A stretch of DNA of 64,000 bases from Crystallibacter degradans (GTDB lineage: Bacteria > Actinomycetota > Actinomycetes > Actinomycetales > Micrococcaceae), in assembly GCF_012952295.1 (NCBI RefSeq), contig NZ_JABBCH010000002.1, positions 549,567 through 613,566 of the forward strand. The letters run 5' to 3'. The position numbers and the translations under genes were made by a program. Under the pieces are notes generated by a model. The model was not told the DNA's origin. It ran no database searches and saw only the letters and a program-made list of their open reading frames with translations. Positions 33,577-42,140 of this stretch are shown piece by piece (position 1 is the stretch's first letter; the number at the start of each line of letters is the position of its first letter).

Positions 33577-34734
33577 ATGAGCCAGAGCGCATCCCAGCAT
33601 CCAGACCACCTTGCCCAGGACACCGTTGTGGTTTCCGCCGGCCGCCCGGAGCGGACCCACGATTCCCCGGTGAACGCGCCGGTGGTGCTGTCCTCGACGT
33701 TCTTCGGCCTCGGCGAAGTCGTGGCGGGTGACCGCGCCTACGGACGCTACTCCAACCCCACCTGGGACCCGTTCGAGGAAACCCTGGGTGAGCTCGAGGG
33801 CGCCGAACTGCCTGCCCTGGTCTTCGCCTCGGGTCTGGCCGCCGTGGCCGCGGCGCTGTCCCTGGTTCCCGCCGGCGGCGTTGTGGTCATGCCTCAGCAC
33901 AGCTACCAGGGCAGCCTGGCCCTGGCCGAAGACCTGGCCGGGCGCGGCGCAGTGAAGATCCGCACCGTGGACATTGCGGATACCGAGGCAGTCAAGGCCG
34001 AACTCGAGGGTGCCGACATGTTGTGGCTGGAAAGCCCCACCAACCCCATGCTCGAGATAGCCGAGCTCGGCATCCTGGCCAAGGCAGCGCACGACGCCGG
34101 TGCTTTGGTGGTTGCCGACAACACTTTTTCCACCCCGCTGGGACAGCGCCCGCTGGAGCTCGGCGTCGACGTCGTTGTCCATTCGGTGACGAAATATCTT
34201 GCCGGACATTCCGACGTCGTTCTTGGCGCCGTGGTCACGTCCAATCCGGAGCTGCAGGCGAAGCTGCTCACGCACCGTTCCCTGCACGGGGCGATCGCCG
34301 GGCCGTTCGCAACCTGGCTCGCGCTCCGCGGGGTGCGCACTTTGGCGCTGCGCGTGGAGCGTTCGCAGGCGACGGCGGCGGAGCTCGCCGCGAAACTGCA
34401 GCAGCATCCGCGGGTGGAAGCCGTGCGCTACCCTGGCCTGCCGGGCGATCCGGGGCACGAGCGCGCCAAGGCGCAGATGAACGGCTTCGGCTCCATCATC
34501 GCCATCCAGATCCGCGGCGGTTCGGCAGCCGCTGAAGCTGTCATCGAGGCACTGCAGTTGTGGCTGCCCGCCACCTCGCTGGGCGGGGTGGAGTCGCTCA
34601 TCGAGCGGCGCCGCCGGCACGTCAACGAACCGGAGAGCGTACCCGAAAACCTGCTGCGGCTGTCTGTGGGAATCGAGAACGTAGCCGATCTGTGGGCCGA
34701 TCTGGACCAGGCCCTGCAAAAAGTGCAGGACTGA
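33577..34734 (+). CDS. metB: Cystathionine gamma-synthase / trans-sulfuration PLP enzyme
   Basis: A 385-residue Cys/Met-metabolism PLP enzyme. The PLP Lys is K206 in VHSVTKYLAGHSD. The YGRYSNPTWDPFEETLGELEG stretch (about 55-75) and the LESPTNPMLEIAE and ADNTFSTPLGQRPLELGVD segments are family hallmarks. It would join O-acyl-homoserine and cysteine to cystathionine, or act as a gamma-lyase; sequence alone does not settle this. It is divergent from tmk with an 81-bp gap and is followed 28 nt later by the DUF2516 gene. Confidence 0.88.
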   Translation: MSQSASQHPDHLAQDTVVVSAGRPERTHDSPVNAPVVLSSTFFGLGEVVAGDRAYGRYSNPTWDPFEETLGELEGAELPALVFASGLAAVAAALSLVPAGGVVVMPQHSYQGSLALAEDLAGRGAVKIRTVDIADTEAVKAELEGADMLWLESPTNPMLEIAELGILAKAAHDAGALVVADNTFSTPLGQRPLELGVDVVVHSVTKYLAGHSDVVLGAVVTSNPELQAKLLTHRSLHGAIAGPFATWLALRGVRTLALRVERSQATAAELAAKLQQHPRVEAVRYPGLPGDPGHERAKAQMNGFGSIIAIQIRGGSAAAEAVIEALQLWLPATSLGGVESLIERRRRHVNEPESVPENLLRLSVGIENVADLWADLDQALQKVQD

Positions 34735-34750
34735 TAGGCGCAAGAACAGT

Positions 34751-34756
34751 TAGGCT
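34751..34756 (+). promoter_or_regulatory. -10 box (TAGGCT) of the DUF2516 gene
   Basis: TAGGCT ends 6 nt before the GTG start. Confidence 0.45.
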
Positions 34757-34762
34757 TGGAAG

Positions 34763-35098
34763 GTGCTACTTGTCTACGCGTTCCAGCATTGGCTGTATTT
34801 CGGCCTGGGGATTCTTGCCCTGGGCATTGAGTTGTGGGCACTGGTCGACTGCCTCGGCCGCAAGGGCGAGCACTTCCAGGCCGCCTTCAAGCGCACCAAG
34901 GGGTTCTGGACCGGTATGACCGCCGGTTCCGTCGCCGTGGGTGCCCTGTCGCTGCTGGGGACCGGACTGGGCACCTGGATGCTGTTCCAGCTGGCCGCCG
35001 TCGCCGCTGCCTCCGTGTACCTGGCGGATGTGAAGCCGGCGCTGAACGAGCTCAAGGGATCCGGCGGCAGCGCCTACGGCCCCTACGGACCCTGGTAA
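34763..35098 (+). CDS. DUF2516 family membrane protein
   Basis: A 111-residue membrane protein of the actinobacterial DUF2516 family. Two hydrophobic segments are visible: FQHWLYFGLGILALGIELWALVD (about 7-29) and a longer pair from TGMTAGSVAVGALSLLGTG to FQLAAVAAASVYLADVKPAL. Hallmark features are the DCLGRKGEHFQAAFKRTKGFW cytosolic loop and a Gly/Tyr/Pro-rich tail. Its function is unknown. GTG start; it is close behind metB, but its own promoter box is visible. Confidence 0.82.
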   Translation: MLLVYAFQHWLYFGLGILALGIELWALVDCLGRKGEHFQAAFKRTKGFWTGMTAGSVAVGALSLLGTGLGTWMLFQLAAVAAASVYLADVKPALNELKGSGGSAYGPYGPW

Positions 35099-35105
35099 AC
35101 GGCTT

Positions 35106-35972
35106 CTACGAGCCTTGGTAACCCGGCGCCACCGCAGCCCAGGCCACCGTCACTTCACCAAGTCGCCATCGCGAGGGCCCGTCCAGCACGGGCCAGCCGG
35201 CTGCAGCCATGCTGTGGCACATGGCCAGCCACCGCTGCCGGTTGCCGAAGGACGCCAGCACGGAGGCCTCCGCCCAGGACCTGTCCAGCGCCTGCAGGTA
35301 GCGGTGGATTTTCTCGCCCGGGAAATTGTGGTGGATCAACGCCTTCGGCAGCCGCTCGGCCACGTCGGAGGGCCGGTCGAAGGCGCCGAACCGTAACGAG
35401 ATGCTCAACGACACCGGCCCCTCGGGCGCAATGGCCACCCAGGTGGCGCGCCGGCCGATTTCGTCGCAGGTGCCGTCGATGAACAGCCCGCGCGGTGCCA
35501 GCCGCGCCCGGACCATGTCCCAGTGCGCGGCGTACTCCGACTCGTCATACTGGCGCAGCACGTTGAAGGCGCGCACCACTGCCGGACGGCGCCCCGCTAC
35601 CGGGATCTCAAAGCCGCCCTGCCGGAAACTCAGCCCCGGCCGCTCCAGGGCTTTGGCGCGGCGGACCCGCTCTGGTTCGATCTCGATCCCGATCACTTCG
35701 ACGTCGGGGCGCACCTTGGCCAGCCGATGGTGGAGTTCGACGGCGGTGATCGGCGCGGCGCCGTAGCCCAGGTCGATGACCAGCGGATCTGCTGCCTTCT
35801 TGACGCTCGCCGCGCTCGGGCCGGAGAGCCAGCGGTCCATCCGCCGCAGCCGGTTCGGGTTGGTGGTGCCCCGCGTGATCGAACCGACCGGTTTCCCTGG
35901 CCTGCCAGGCCCGCCCCTCAGGTACTCCACAGTGTGGCCGGACGCGGCGGGGGCAGTCTTCAGGCTGGGCAC
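35106..35972 (-). CDS. Class I SAM-dependent methyltransferase
   Basis: A 288-residue protein whose SAM-binding motif I is [16 protein letters not shown] (about 65-80). An acidic residue ends the next strand ([15 protein letters not shown], about 92-106), and a motif IV-like segment is [15 protein letters not shown]. The N-terminus is basic and contains [15 protein letters not shown]. The substrate is unknown. It is convergent with the DUF2516 gene, with only 7 nt between stops. GTG start; a TATTCT box lies 8 nt upstream on the minus strand. Confidence 0.78.
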   Translation of the reverse strand: MPSLKTAPAASGHTVEYLRGGPGRPGKPVGSITRGTTNPNRLRRMDRWLSGPSAASVKKAADPLVIDLGYGAAPITAVELHHRLAKVRPDVEVIGIEIEPERVRRAKALERPGLSFRQGGFEIPVAGRRPAVVRAFNVLRQYDESEYAAHWDMVRARLAPRGLFIDGTCDEIGRRATWVAIAPEGPVSLSISLRFGAFDRPSDVAERLPKALIHHNFPGEKIHRYLQALDRSWAEASVLASFGNRQRWLAMCHSMAAAGWPVLDGPSRWRLGEVTVAWAAVAPGYQGS

Positions 35973-36165
35973 AAGGAAAAAGAATAAGTGCCGCCCGGAA
36001 ACACGAGATGACGACGGCGGCCGCCCATCGCCGTCGTAATTCCCCTTGTTGGGAACTAAAACCGCAGGTCACAGGCAGGGAAGGCCCACATGGCGACGGC
36101 GGGGCGCGGCGCAGCAGCGTGCGTAACGTCACGGTCGCGGGCGGCTGGGAAAGGCGTGTAAACGC

Positions 36166-36171
36166 TAGGAT
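36166..36171 (+). promoter_or_regulatory. -10 box (TAGGAT) of gpmA
   Basis: TAGGAT ends 7 nt before the ATG. The box is overlapped by a GTAAACGCT element that also occurs upstream of glgE/glgP. Confidence 0.5.
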
Positions 36172-36178
36172 TACAGCC

Positions 36179-36937
36179 ATGACTGCCTCTTCGAACTTCA
36201 AGCTGATTCTGCTGCGGCACGGCCAAAGCGACTGGAACGAGAAAAACCTCTTCACGGGCTGGGTGGACGTTCCACTGACCGAACAGGGCCGGGCCGAGGC
36301 CAAGCGCGGCGGCGAACTGCTGGTCGATGCGGGCATCCTGCCCGACGTGCTCTACACTTCGCGGCTCAAGCGCGCCATCGTCACCGCCAACATTGCCCTC
36401 GAGGCGGCGGACCGGGACTGGATCGACGTCAAGCGGGACTGGCGCCTGAACGAGCGCCACTACGGCGCGCTGCAGGGCAAGGACAAGGCACAAATCCGCG
36501 AAGAGTTCGGCGACGAGCAGTTCATGCTGTGGCGCCGTTCCTACGACACCCCGCCGCCCAAGCTGGATGACTCCAGCGAATGGTCGCAGGTGGGGGACCC
36601 GCGCTATGCGGACCTCAACGGAAACCTCCCGCGCACCGAGTGCCTCAAGGACGTGCTGGATCGGTTCCTGCCGTACTGGGAGTCTGACATCTCGGTGGAC
36701 GTGAAAGCCGGCAAGACCGTGCTGGTGGCCGCGCATGGCAATTCGCTGCGCGCCCTGGTCAAGCACCTTGACGGCATTAGTGACGACGACATTGCCGGCC
36801 TGAACATCCCCACCGGCATCCCGCTGGTGTACGAACTGGACGAAAACCTCAAGCCAGTGAAGGCCGGCGGCACCTACCTCGACGCGGATGCCGCCGCGGC
36901 GGCCATCGAAGCCGTGGCCAACCAGGGCAAAAAGTAG
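36179..36937 (+). CDS. gpmA: 2,3-bisphosphoglycerate-dependent phosphoglycerate mutase
   Basis: A 252-residue glycolytic/gluconeogenic enzyme interconverting 3- and 2-phosphoglycerate. The phosphohistidine motif [18 protein letters not shown] (about 10-27) contains the catalytic His. The later [14 protein letters not shown] segment (about 95-108) and the second His in [15 protein letters not shown] (about 182-196) complete the dPGM signature. The length is that of the family. The open frame extends 57 codons upstream but without family similarity. A strong terminator follows. Confidence 0.95.
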   Translation: MTASSNFKLILLRHGQSDWNEKNLFTGWVDVPLTEQGRAEAKRGGELLVDAGILPDVLYTSRLKRAIVTANIALEAADRDWIDVKRDWRLNERHYGALQGKDKAQIREEFGDEQFMLWRRSYDTPPPKLDDSSEWSQVGDPRYADLNGNLPRTECLKDVLDRFLPYWESDISVDVKAGKTVLVAAHGNSLRALVKHLDGISDDDIAGLNIPTGIPLVYELDENLKPVKAGGTYLDADAAAAAIEAVANQGKK

Positions 36938-36956
36938 CCGACTGCCTCGCAAACGC

Positions 36957-37006
36957 CGAAGGCCGGCCCCAGCGCAGTTACTGTGCTTAGGGCCGGCCTT
37001 CGCTTT
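36957..37006 (+). terminator. Terminator after gpmA
   Basis: The 13-bp arms CGAAGGCCGGCCC and GGGCCGGCCTTCG enclose an inner AGCGCAG/CTGTGCT pairing and are followed by CTTT. It may also stop phoU transcription from the other side. Confidence 0.85.
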
Positions 37007-37057
37007 GCCCGGACCGTTCTTGAGTCCGGACGGTGGCAGCCCGGACCGCGGAACGGA

Positions 37058-37717
37058 CTAGCGGGACTCGCCGTTCGGTGCCCATTCGCCGGTCACCAGG
37101 TAGGTGACCTTGCGTGCCACCGAGACGCCGTGGTCCGCGAAGCGTTCGAAGTAGCGGCTGGCCAGCGAAACGTCGACGGCGGTGGGAGCCGTGCCGGAGA
37201 AGTCAGGAGCCGCAATTGCCTTGAAGATCCCCGCGTGCAGTTCGTTGATGCGGTCGTTGTGGCGGTTGATATCGCGCGCCAGATCGAGGTTGCGGGTGTC
37301 CAGCAACTCCGTCAGCTTCCGGGCGATGGCAATGTCGTTCTCGGCGAGCTCTGCGAAGGTGGGGCGCAGCGACTCGGGGATGACATTCGCCGGGTAACGC
37401 ATGCGTGCCAGCTGCGCGATATGGCGGGCAAGATCGCCCATCCGCTCCAGCGACGCGCTCATGCGCAGCGCCCCCACAATCATGCGCAGGTCCGAAGCCA
37501 CCGGTCCTTGGAGTGCCAGGATCTCGATGGCACGTTCGTCCAGATCGTTCTGCAGGAAATCGATCCGCGCATCGGCGGCGATGACCTCCTGGGCGAGTTC
37601 GATATCGGCGTTAACGAACGACTGGTTCGCCTTCTCCATCGCTTCGGCTACGAGCCGTGAAATCTCGATCAGCTGTTCGCCGACCTGGTGGAGCTCCGCC
37701 TGGAATACCTTGCGCAC
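37058..37717 (-). CDS. phoU: Phosphate signalling complex protein PhoU
   Basis: A 219-residue all-helical protein with two PhoU repeats; each carries a metal-binding acidic E/DxxxD-type helix, for example AADARIDFLQNDLDERAIEIL in the first and RDINRHNDRINELH in the second. PhoU couples the Pst phosphate transporter to the PhoR/SenX3 kinase. I set the start at GTG 37717, six bases after AAAGGA; the longer frame adds eight unlikely residues. It is divergent from senX3-regX3, and the 164-nt gap holds PHO-box-like repeats. Confidence 0.93.
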   Translation of the reverse strand: MRKVFQAELHQVGEQLIEISRLVAEAMEKANQSFVNADIELAQEVIAADARIDFLQNDLDERAIEILALQGPVASDLRMIVGALRMSASLERMGDLARHIAQLARMRYPANVIPESLRPTFAELAENDIAIARKLTELLDTRNLDLARDINRHNDRINELHAGIFKAIAAPDFSGTAPTAVDVSLASRYFERFADHGVSVARKVTYLVTGEWAPNGESR

Positions 37718-37780
37718 AGGGCGTCCTTTCGCTTGTTGCAATACGTGTGGTCACACTTACCAAGCAGACTTTCAGTGCCC

Positions 37781-37820
37781 GGTGAACTGTTACCCGTCTC
37801 TAGGTGAACGTTAGTTGAAC
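37781..37820. promoter_or_regulatory. Phased PHO-box-like direct repeats between phoU and senX3
   Basis: GGTGAAC occurs at 37781-37787 and 37803-37809, and GTTGAAC at 37814-37820. The spacings are 22 and 11 bp, in phase with the 11-bp direct-repeat unit of actinobacterial PhoP boxes (GTTCACC on the complementary strand). The intermediate unit at 37792 is degenerate. This suggests RegX3/PhoP-type autoregulation. Confidence 0.65.
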
Positions 37821-37869
37821 CCCTGTTTGATTACTACTGGAACGGGTAATTGTGGCGCTTTCGTAGGCA

Positions 37870-37875
37870 TAAGCT
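37870..37875 (+). promoter_or_regulatory. -10 box (TAAGCT) of senX3
   Basis: TAAGCT ends 6 nt before the GTG start, about 50 nt downstream of the PHO-box-like repeats. Confidence 0.5.
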
Positions 37876-37881
37876 AGAGGC

Positions 37882-39090
37882 GTGAGTGCTCTGATGATCG
37901 GCCTGCTGGCCGGACTGGCCGGCATCGTGCTGGGTGCCTTTGGTGTGCTCGCCTTCAGGCTGAGCGAGAGCCAGCGGCGGGACCGCATCGAAGTTGCCGA
38001 GCCGACCATTCCTGATGGATCGGCGGAAGTGTTGTCCGTGGTCGGACGCGCCTACGTGATTGTTGACGTGATCGACGGCGTGGTGCGTGCCAGCCCAGGG
38101 GCCTATGCCTTTGGCCTGGTCCGCGGCCACACCGTGGTGCACAAGGAACTGCTGGAACTGACCGCCCGGGTCCGCCGCGACGGTGTCATCGAAGAACGCC
38201 AGCTGGAACTGCCCCGCGGACCGTTGGGCCAGGGCATGATCATTGTGCAGGTGCGGGTGGCTCCCATCGGGGACGAATACATCCTGCTGCTGGCCGACGA
38301 CCGGACCGAAATCACCCGCACCGAGGCCATGCGCACTGACTTCGTCGCCAACGTCTCGCACGAACTGAAAACCCCGGTCGGCGCCCTGTCGCTGCTGGCC
38401 GAGGCGATCGAGGAGGCAGCGGATGACGAGGTGGCAGTGCGCCGGTTCGCTAAGCGGATGGAGAAGGAGTCCAAGCGGCTCAGCGCGCTGGTGCAGGACA
38501 TCATCGAACTGTCGCGGCTGCAGAGCGCGGACGTAGTGCAGTCCGGCGAGGCCGTTGACCTCAACGCGGTGGTCGCCGAGGCCGTGGACCGCAACCGGCT
38601 GCCGGCCGAAAGCAAGGACATCAAGATTGTTGTGGGGGGCAAGCTGGACAACGAAGTCTACGGCGACGCAGACCTGCTCATGACCGCGCTGCGCAATCTC
38701 ATCGACAACGCCATCCGCTATGCGCCGGAGAGCTCCACCGTGGGGGTCGGCATGCGAACCCGCGACGGCCTCGCCACGGTGTCCGTTACGGACCAGGGGC
38801 CCGGGATCACCCAGGATGAGCAGGACCGGATCTTCGAGCGCTTCTACCGGATCGATGCCGCGCGGTCGCGGCAGACCGGCGGAACGGGGCTGGGCCTGAG
38901 CATCGTCAAACACGTCATTTCCCAGCACGGCGGCGAAATTTCGGTCTGGTCCCAGCCCGGGCAGGGATCGACGTTTACCGTCCGGCTGCCGGAGATGGAG
39001 CAGTCCGATTCCGAGGACGAGGCCGGCGATGAACCGGCCCGGGAAACACCCAAGGGCGCAGGCGCCCGTGAGCAAGGAGCTATTGCTTGA
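37882..39090 (+). CDS. senX3: Phosphate-responsive sensor histidine kinase SenX3
   Basis: A 402-residue sensor kinase with one N-terminal membrane segment (about 4-26). A PAS-like region follows (about 45-140), then HisKA with H160 in FVANVSHELKTPVGAL and a HATPase_c domain: N-box LRNLIDNAIRYAP (about 272-284), G1 DQGPGI, F-box RIFERFYRID and G2 GGTGLGLSIV. The acidic C-terminal tail (about 375-402) is probably disordered. It partners with RegX3 (4-nt overlap) and, by family knowledge, with PhoU. Confidence 0.92.
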   Translation: MSALMIGLLAGLAGIVLGAFGVLAFRLSESQRRDRIEVAEPTIPDGSAEVLSVVGRAYVIVDVIDGVVRASPGAYAFGLVRGHTVVHKELLELTARVRRDGVIEERQLELPRGPLGQGMIIVQVRVAPIGDEYILLLADDRTEITRTEAMRTDFVANVSHELKTPVGALSLLAEAIEEAADDEVAVRRFAKRMEKESKRLSALVQDIIELSRLQSADVVQSGEAVDLNAVVAEAVDRNRLPAESKDIKIVVGGKLDNEVYGDADLLMTALRNLIDNAIRYAPESSTVGVGMRTRDGLATVSVTDQGPGITQDEQDRIFERFYRIDAARSRQTGGTGLGLSIVKHVISQHGGEISVWSQPGQGSTFTVRLPEMEQSDSEDEAGDEPARETPKGAGAREQGAIA

Positions 39091-39767
39091 CCCGCATTCT
39101 GGTTGTCGAAGATGAAGAGTCGCTGAGCGATCCGCTGAGCTATCTTCTGGGCAAAGAAGGCTTTGAAGTACAGGTTGTCGACAACGGCTTGGACGCCGTG
39201 GTGGAGTTTGACCGATCCGGTGCGGATCTGGTCCTGCTGGATCTGATGCTGCCGGGCCAGTCCGGCACCGAGGTATGCCGGCAGCTGCGCCAGCGGTCCA
39301 ACGTGCCCGTGATCATGCTGACCGCCAAGGATGCAGAGATCGACAAGGTGGTCGGCCTGGAACTAGGCGCCGACGACTACGTCACCAAACCCTATTCCTC
39401 GCGTGAACTGGTCGCCCGGGTGCGCGCCGTCCTGCGCCGCCAGGGCGAGCCGGAAGAGCTGATTTCCAACACGGTCCAGTCCGGCCCGGTACGGATGGAT
39501 GTTGAGCGGCATGTGGTCAGCGTCAGCGGTCAGCCGGTCTCGCTGCCGCTGAAGGAATTCGAACTGCTGGAAATGCTGCTGCGCAACGCCGGCCGAGTGC
39601 TCACCCGCGGCCAGCTGATCGACCGGGTCTGGGGCTCCGACTATGTGGGCGATACCAAGACCTTGGACGTGCATGTTAAGCGGCTGCGCAGCAAGGTGGA
39701 GCCGGACCCGTCCGCCCCGCGATACCTGGTCACCGTCCGCGGCCTCGGCTACAAATTCGAGCCGTAA
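39087..39767 (+). CDS. regX3: Response regulator RegX3
   Basis: A 226-residue OmpR-family regulator. The receiver domain (1-120) shows the acidic pocket EDEE (9-11), the phosphoacceptor D52 in LLDLMLPG, the T in MLTAKD (about 79) and the conserved Lys in VTKPYSSREL (about 101). The winged helix (about 130-226) has LKEFELLEMLLRNAGRVLTRG and DVHVKRLRSKVEP. It overlaps senX3 by 4 nt. It likely binds the PHO-box-like repeats upstream of its own operon. Two hairpins follow. Confidence 0.95.
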   Translation: MTRILVVEDEESLSDPLSYLLGKEGFEVQVVDNGLDAVVEFDRSGADLVLLDLMLPGQSGTEVCRQLRQRSNVPVIMLTAKDAEIDKVVGLELGADDYVTKPYSSRELVARVRAVLRRQGEPEELISNTVQSGPVRMDVERHVVSVSGQPVSLPLKEFELLEMLLRNAGRVLTRGQLIDRVWGSDYVGDTKTLDVHVKRLRSKVEPDPSAPRYLVTVRGLGYKFEP

Positions 39768-39777
39768 ATCCGGCTAC

Positions 39778-39809
39778 GCACCGGCCTGGCTCATGGCCCA
39801 GGCCGGTGC
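39778..39809 (+). terminator. Hairpin just after regX3
   Basis: The 12-nt arms GCACCGGCCTGG and CCAGGCCGGTGC with an 8-nt loop lie 10 nt past the stop. There is no T-run, so this may be a stabilising or intrinsic weak terminator. Confidence 0.5.
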
Positions 39810-39844
39810 CCTCCGCAACGGCTCAACCCGCCGTGCATGGACAA

Positions 39845-39877
39845 GAAGGACCGCACTCCTTGCGAGTGCGGTCCTTC
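39845..39877. terminator. Bidirectional terminator between regX3 and the LpqE-like gene
   Basis: The arms GAAGGACCGCACTC and GAGTGCGGTCCTTC form a perfect 14-bp stem with a CTTGC loop; TGT and TTGT follow on the two strands. Confidence 0.75.
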
Positions 39878-39916
39878 TGTATCGCCCAGTCCGGGCTGGC
39901 CGGTGCGGGCTAGCGG

Positions 39917-40477
39917 TTAGTGCGACGCCGTTTCGGCTGCTGCCTCGGTGGCTTCGGGGGTAGCGCTTTCGGTCGGGGTGCTGGTTTCCCCTTCGGTAGG
40001 AGTGCCCGAAGGTACGAACTCGGTGTATTCGGCGAGGGTGCCGTCCAGGACCGGTACGCCGATAACCTGGGAGTCCGAATTGACCTGAACGGTGACGTCA
40101 ACGATGGAACCGGGAATGCCGCCCGGGTTGCTGAGGATCGTTTCGTTCTCATCCTCCTCGAAACGGATCTGCCCGTTGGCCGGAACGGTAACGCTTGCGG
40201 TGCTGCCGGCGACGGCCAGGCTCAGCTGGACGGGGGAGTCCGAGGTGTTTGCTGCGGTGCCCAGCACCCGACCCGGCGATTCGGCATCGGCGGCAATGAT
40301 CATCAGGTTGCGCAGGTCGATCGGGCCGATGTCGGCCACGACGCCGTCGCTGGCCGCGTAGGAGAACGTAGTCGCCTGTTCGTTGATGGCGCTGCACCCT
40401 GCGGTCCCCAGCAGGGCTAGTGCGGCGGCGCCGGCTATAAGGGCACGCTGCACACGGTTCTTCGGCGCAATCTTCAC
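39917..40477 (-). CDS. lpqE: LpqE-like lipoprotein
   Basis: A 186-residue predicted lipoprotein: basic N-terminus, hydrophobic core ALIAGAAALALLGTAG and lipobox Cys at about 28. The mature part is a beta-rich domain (PIDLRNLMIIAADAESPGRVLG near 50, then a VPANGQIRFEE turn), and the tail is a Thr/Ser/Glu/Pro-rich, probably unstructured segment. The position divergent from carD, next to ispD-ispF-cysS-rlmB, mirrors the mycobacterial lpqE-carD arrangement. The function is unknown. The start is GTG preceded by GGAG. Confidence 0.75.
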   Translation of the reverse strand: MKIAPKNRVQRALIAGAAALALLGTAGCSAINEQATTFSYAASDGVVADIGPIDLRNLMIIAADAESPGRVLGTAANTSDSPVQLSLAVAGSTASVTVPANGQIRFEEDENETILSNPGGIPGSIVDVTVQVNSDSQVIGVPVLDGTLAEYTEFVPSGTPTEGETSTPTESATPEATEAAAETASH

Positions 40478-40755
40478 AGCAGGAACTCCTCAATCAAAAG
40501 GCTTTGTAGATGAGTGGCGGTTGCGCGGACAGAAAGCACAACACGGTCACTAGCCTAGCCGTAATTGCCCAAAAACCAGGACTCGGCACCCGTAAAGAAC
40601 ACTTCAAGCCGACCCCGGGATGCATCAAATGCCGGATCCGTCAAGACCATAATGCGGGTCATTTTGCCCCTCCGAGGGCCTCTGACCAGCGCAAACTCGG
40701 GGAAGTAGGGCCTTTTTCCGTGGTAAACTTGTAGGCGGGAAAGGGGAAAGTCCAC
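40478..40755. other. Intergenic region between the LpqE-like gene and carD
   Basis: About 278 nt shared by two divergent promoters. For carD a possible TAAACT -10 is at 40724-40729, and a strong AAAGGGGAAAG ribosome binding site precedes the ATG. No gene is apparent. Confidence 0.45.
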
Positions 40756-41238
40756 ATGGTATTTGAGGTCGGCGAGACGGTAGTTTACCCTCACCACGGT
40801 GCAGCGAAGATCGAAGAGATCAAGATGCGCACCATCAAGGGCGAAGAGAAGATGTATCTCAAGCTCCGCGTGGCTCAGGGTGACCTGACCATTGAGGTTC
40901 CGGCAGAGAACGTGGATCTGGTTGGCGTTCGGGATGTAGTGGGCAAGGAAGGCCTGGAGCACGTGTTCGACGTTCTCCGTGCCGAGTTCACTGAAGAGCC
41001 CACCAACTGGTCGCGTCGGTACAAGGCAAATCTGGAAAAACTGGCCTCCGGTGACGTTATCAAGGTAGCGGAAGTAGTCCGCGACTTGTGGCGCCGGGAG
41101 CAGGACCGAGGTCTTTCGGCAGGCGAAAAGCGCATGCTGGCCAAGGCCCGCCAGATCCTGATTTCCGAACTGGCTCTTGCGGAAAAGACAGACGAAGACA
41201 AGGCAGCTGAAGTGCTCGATGAGGTCCTGGCCTCCTAA
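40756..41238 (+). CDS. carD: CarD-family RNA polymerase-binding transcription factor
   Basis: A 160-residue global regulator that binds the RNAP beta subunit and stabilises open complexes at rRNA and other promoters. The N-terminal RNAP-interaction domain (about 1-60: [20 protein letters not shown]) is followed by the helical DNA-interacting domain with [17 protein letters not shown], the conserved Trp in [15 protein letters not shown] and the C-terminal helix. It is essential in mycobacteria. A strong terminator separates it from ispD. Confidence 0.96.
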   Translation: MVFEVGETVVYPHHGAAKIEEIKMRTIKGEEKMYLKLRVAQGDLTIEVPAENVDLVGVRDVVGKEGLEHVFDVLRAEFTEEPTNWSRRYKANLEKLASGDVIKVAEVVRDLWRREQDRGLSAGEKRMLAKARQILISELALAEKTDEDKAAEVLDEVLAS

Positions 41239-41267
41239 CCCAGCAGCCTGCAAGGCATAATGAACGC

Positions 41268-41303
41268 AAAGCGGCCGGTCCTGATGGACCGGCCGCTTTT
41301 TTG
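41268..41303 (+). terminator. Strong rho-independent terminator after carD
   Basis: The arms AAAGCGGCCGGTCC and GGACCGGCCGCTTT with a TGAT loop form a perfect 14-bp stem; TTT follows. Confidence 0.92.
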
Positions 41304-41312
41304 GTGCCGGTA

Positions 41313-41318
41313 TAGGCT
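41313..41318 (+). promoter_or_regulatory. -10 box (TAGGCT) of the ispD operon
   Basis: TAGGCT ends 6 nt before the GTG of ispD and lies just after the carD terminator. Confidence 0.5.
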
Positions 41319-41324
41319 TGGGCC

Positions 41325-42137
41325 GTGTCCAGAAGTTCCAAGCCGCGGATCGGCGTCATTGTTGTTGCAGCAGGCTCCGGCCAACGCCTTGGCTACGGGC
41401 TGCCCAAAGCCCAGGTGACACTGGCCGGGCGCACGATTCTCGCGCACGCACTCGAGGGCATCCTGGCTTCAGGCGTCGCGGAGCGGATTTGCGTGGCCGT
41501 GCCGCCGGGTGATTCCGTGCTGCGGGCCGTCTGTAGCGCGGCGTCCGGACAGGTTCCCGTGACAGTGGTGGAGGGCGGTACCAGCCGTGCCGCTTCCGTG
41601 AGCCGGGCACTGGCAGGGTTGGGCCCGGGCCTGGGCGGCATCCTGGTCCACGATGCCGCCCGCGCGCTCACGCCTCCGGAAGTTTTCGGCCGCGTGGTCG
41701 AGGCGCTGGCCGCCGGGGCGAAAGCCGTCATTCCCGCAGTCCCAGTAGCGGACACCATCAAGACCGCCGTTCCCTCCGGAGCCGGGCAGCAGGCCATCGC
41801 GGGCGAAAAGGTGGCCGGGACCCCGGACCGTTCCAGGCTGCGCGCAGTACAGACCCCGCAGGGTTTCGACGCCGCCGCCCTGCATGCCGCGCACCGCAGC
41901 TTGGCGGCGATGGGGCAGCTGGAGGCCGAAGCAATCACGGATGATGCGATGCTGCTGGAAAGCCAAGGCACCGAAGTGTTCCTGGTGCCCGGATCGCCGG
42001 AGGCACTGAAGATCACCACGGCGCTTGACCTGATGACCGCCGAAGCGTTGGTGGCAGCTCGGTCCCGGACCGGACGCCCGGCCGTCGAAAACGAGCGTTC
42101 CTCTGTAAACCATCCTGTCCCGACAATGGAGGATTGA
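41325..42137 (+). CDS. ispD: 2-C-methyl-D-erythritol 4-phosphate cytidylyltransferase
   Basis: A 270-residue enzyme of the non-mevalonate isoprenoid pathway, transferring CMP from CTP to MEP. The nucleotide-binding signature is VVAAGSGQRLGYGLPKAQVTLAG (in two parts: VVAAGSGQRLG near residue 12 and LPKAQ near 26). The LVHDAARALTP segment (about 108-118) and the later TPQGFD region (about 183) are conserved. It starts at GTG. ispF follows 3 nt after the stop; the C-terminal ~30 residues are a nonconserved tail. Confidence 0.95.
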   Translation: MSRSSKPRIGVIVVAAGSGQRLGYGLPKAQVTLAGRTILAHALEGILASGVAERICVAVPPGDSVLRAVCSAASGQVPVTVVEGGTSRAASVSRALAGLGPGLGGILVHDAARALTPPEVFGRVVEALAAGAKAVIPAVPVADTIKTAVPSGAGQQAIAGEKVAGTPDRSRLRAVQTPQGFDAAALHAAHRSLAAMGQLEAEAITDDAMLLESQGTEVFLVPGSPEALKITTALDLMTAEALVAARSRTGRPAVENERSSVNHPVPTMED

Positions 42138-42140
42138 TCT

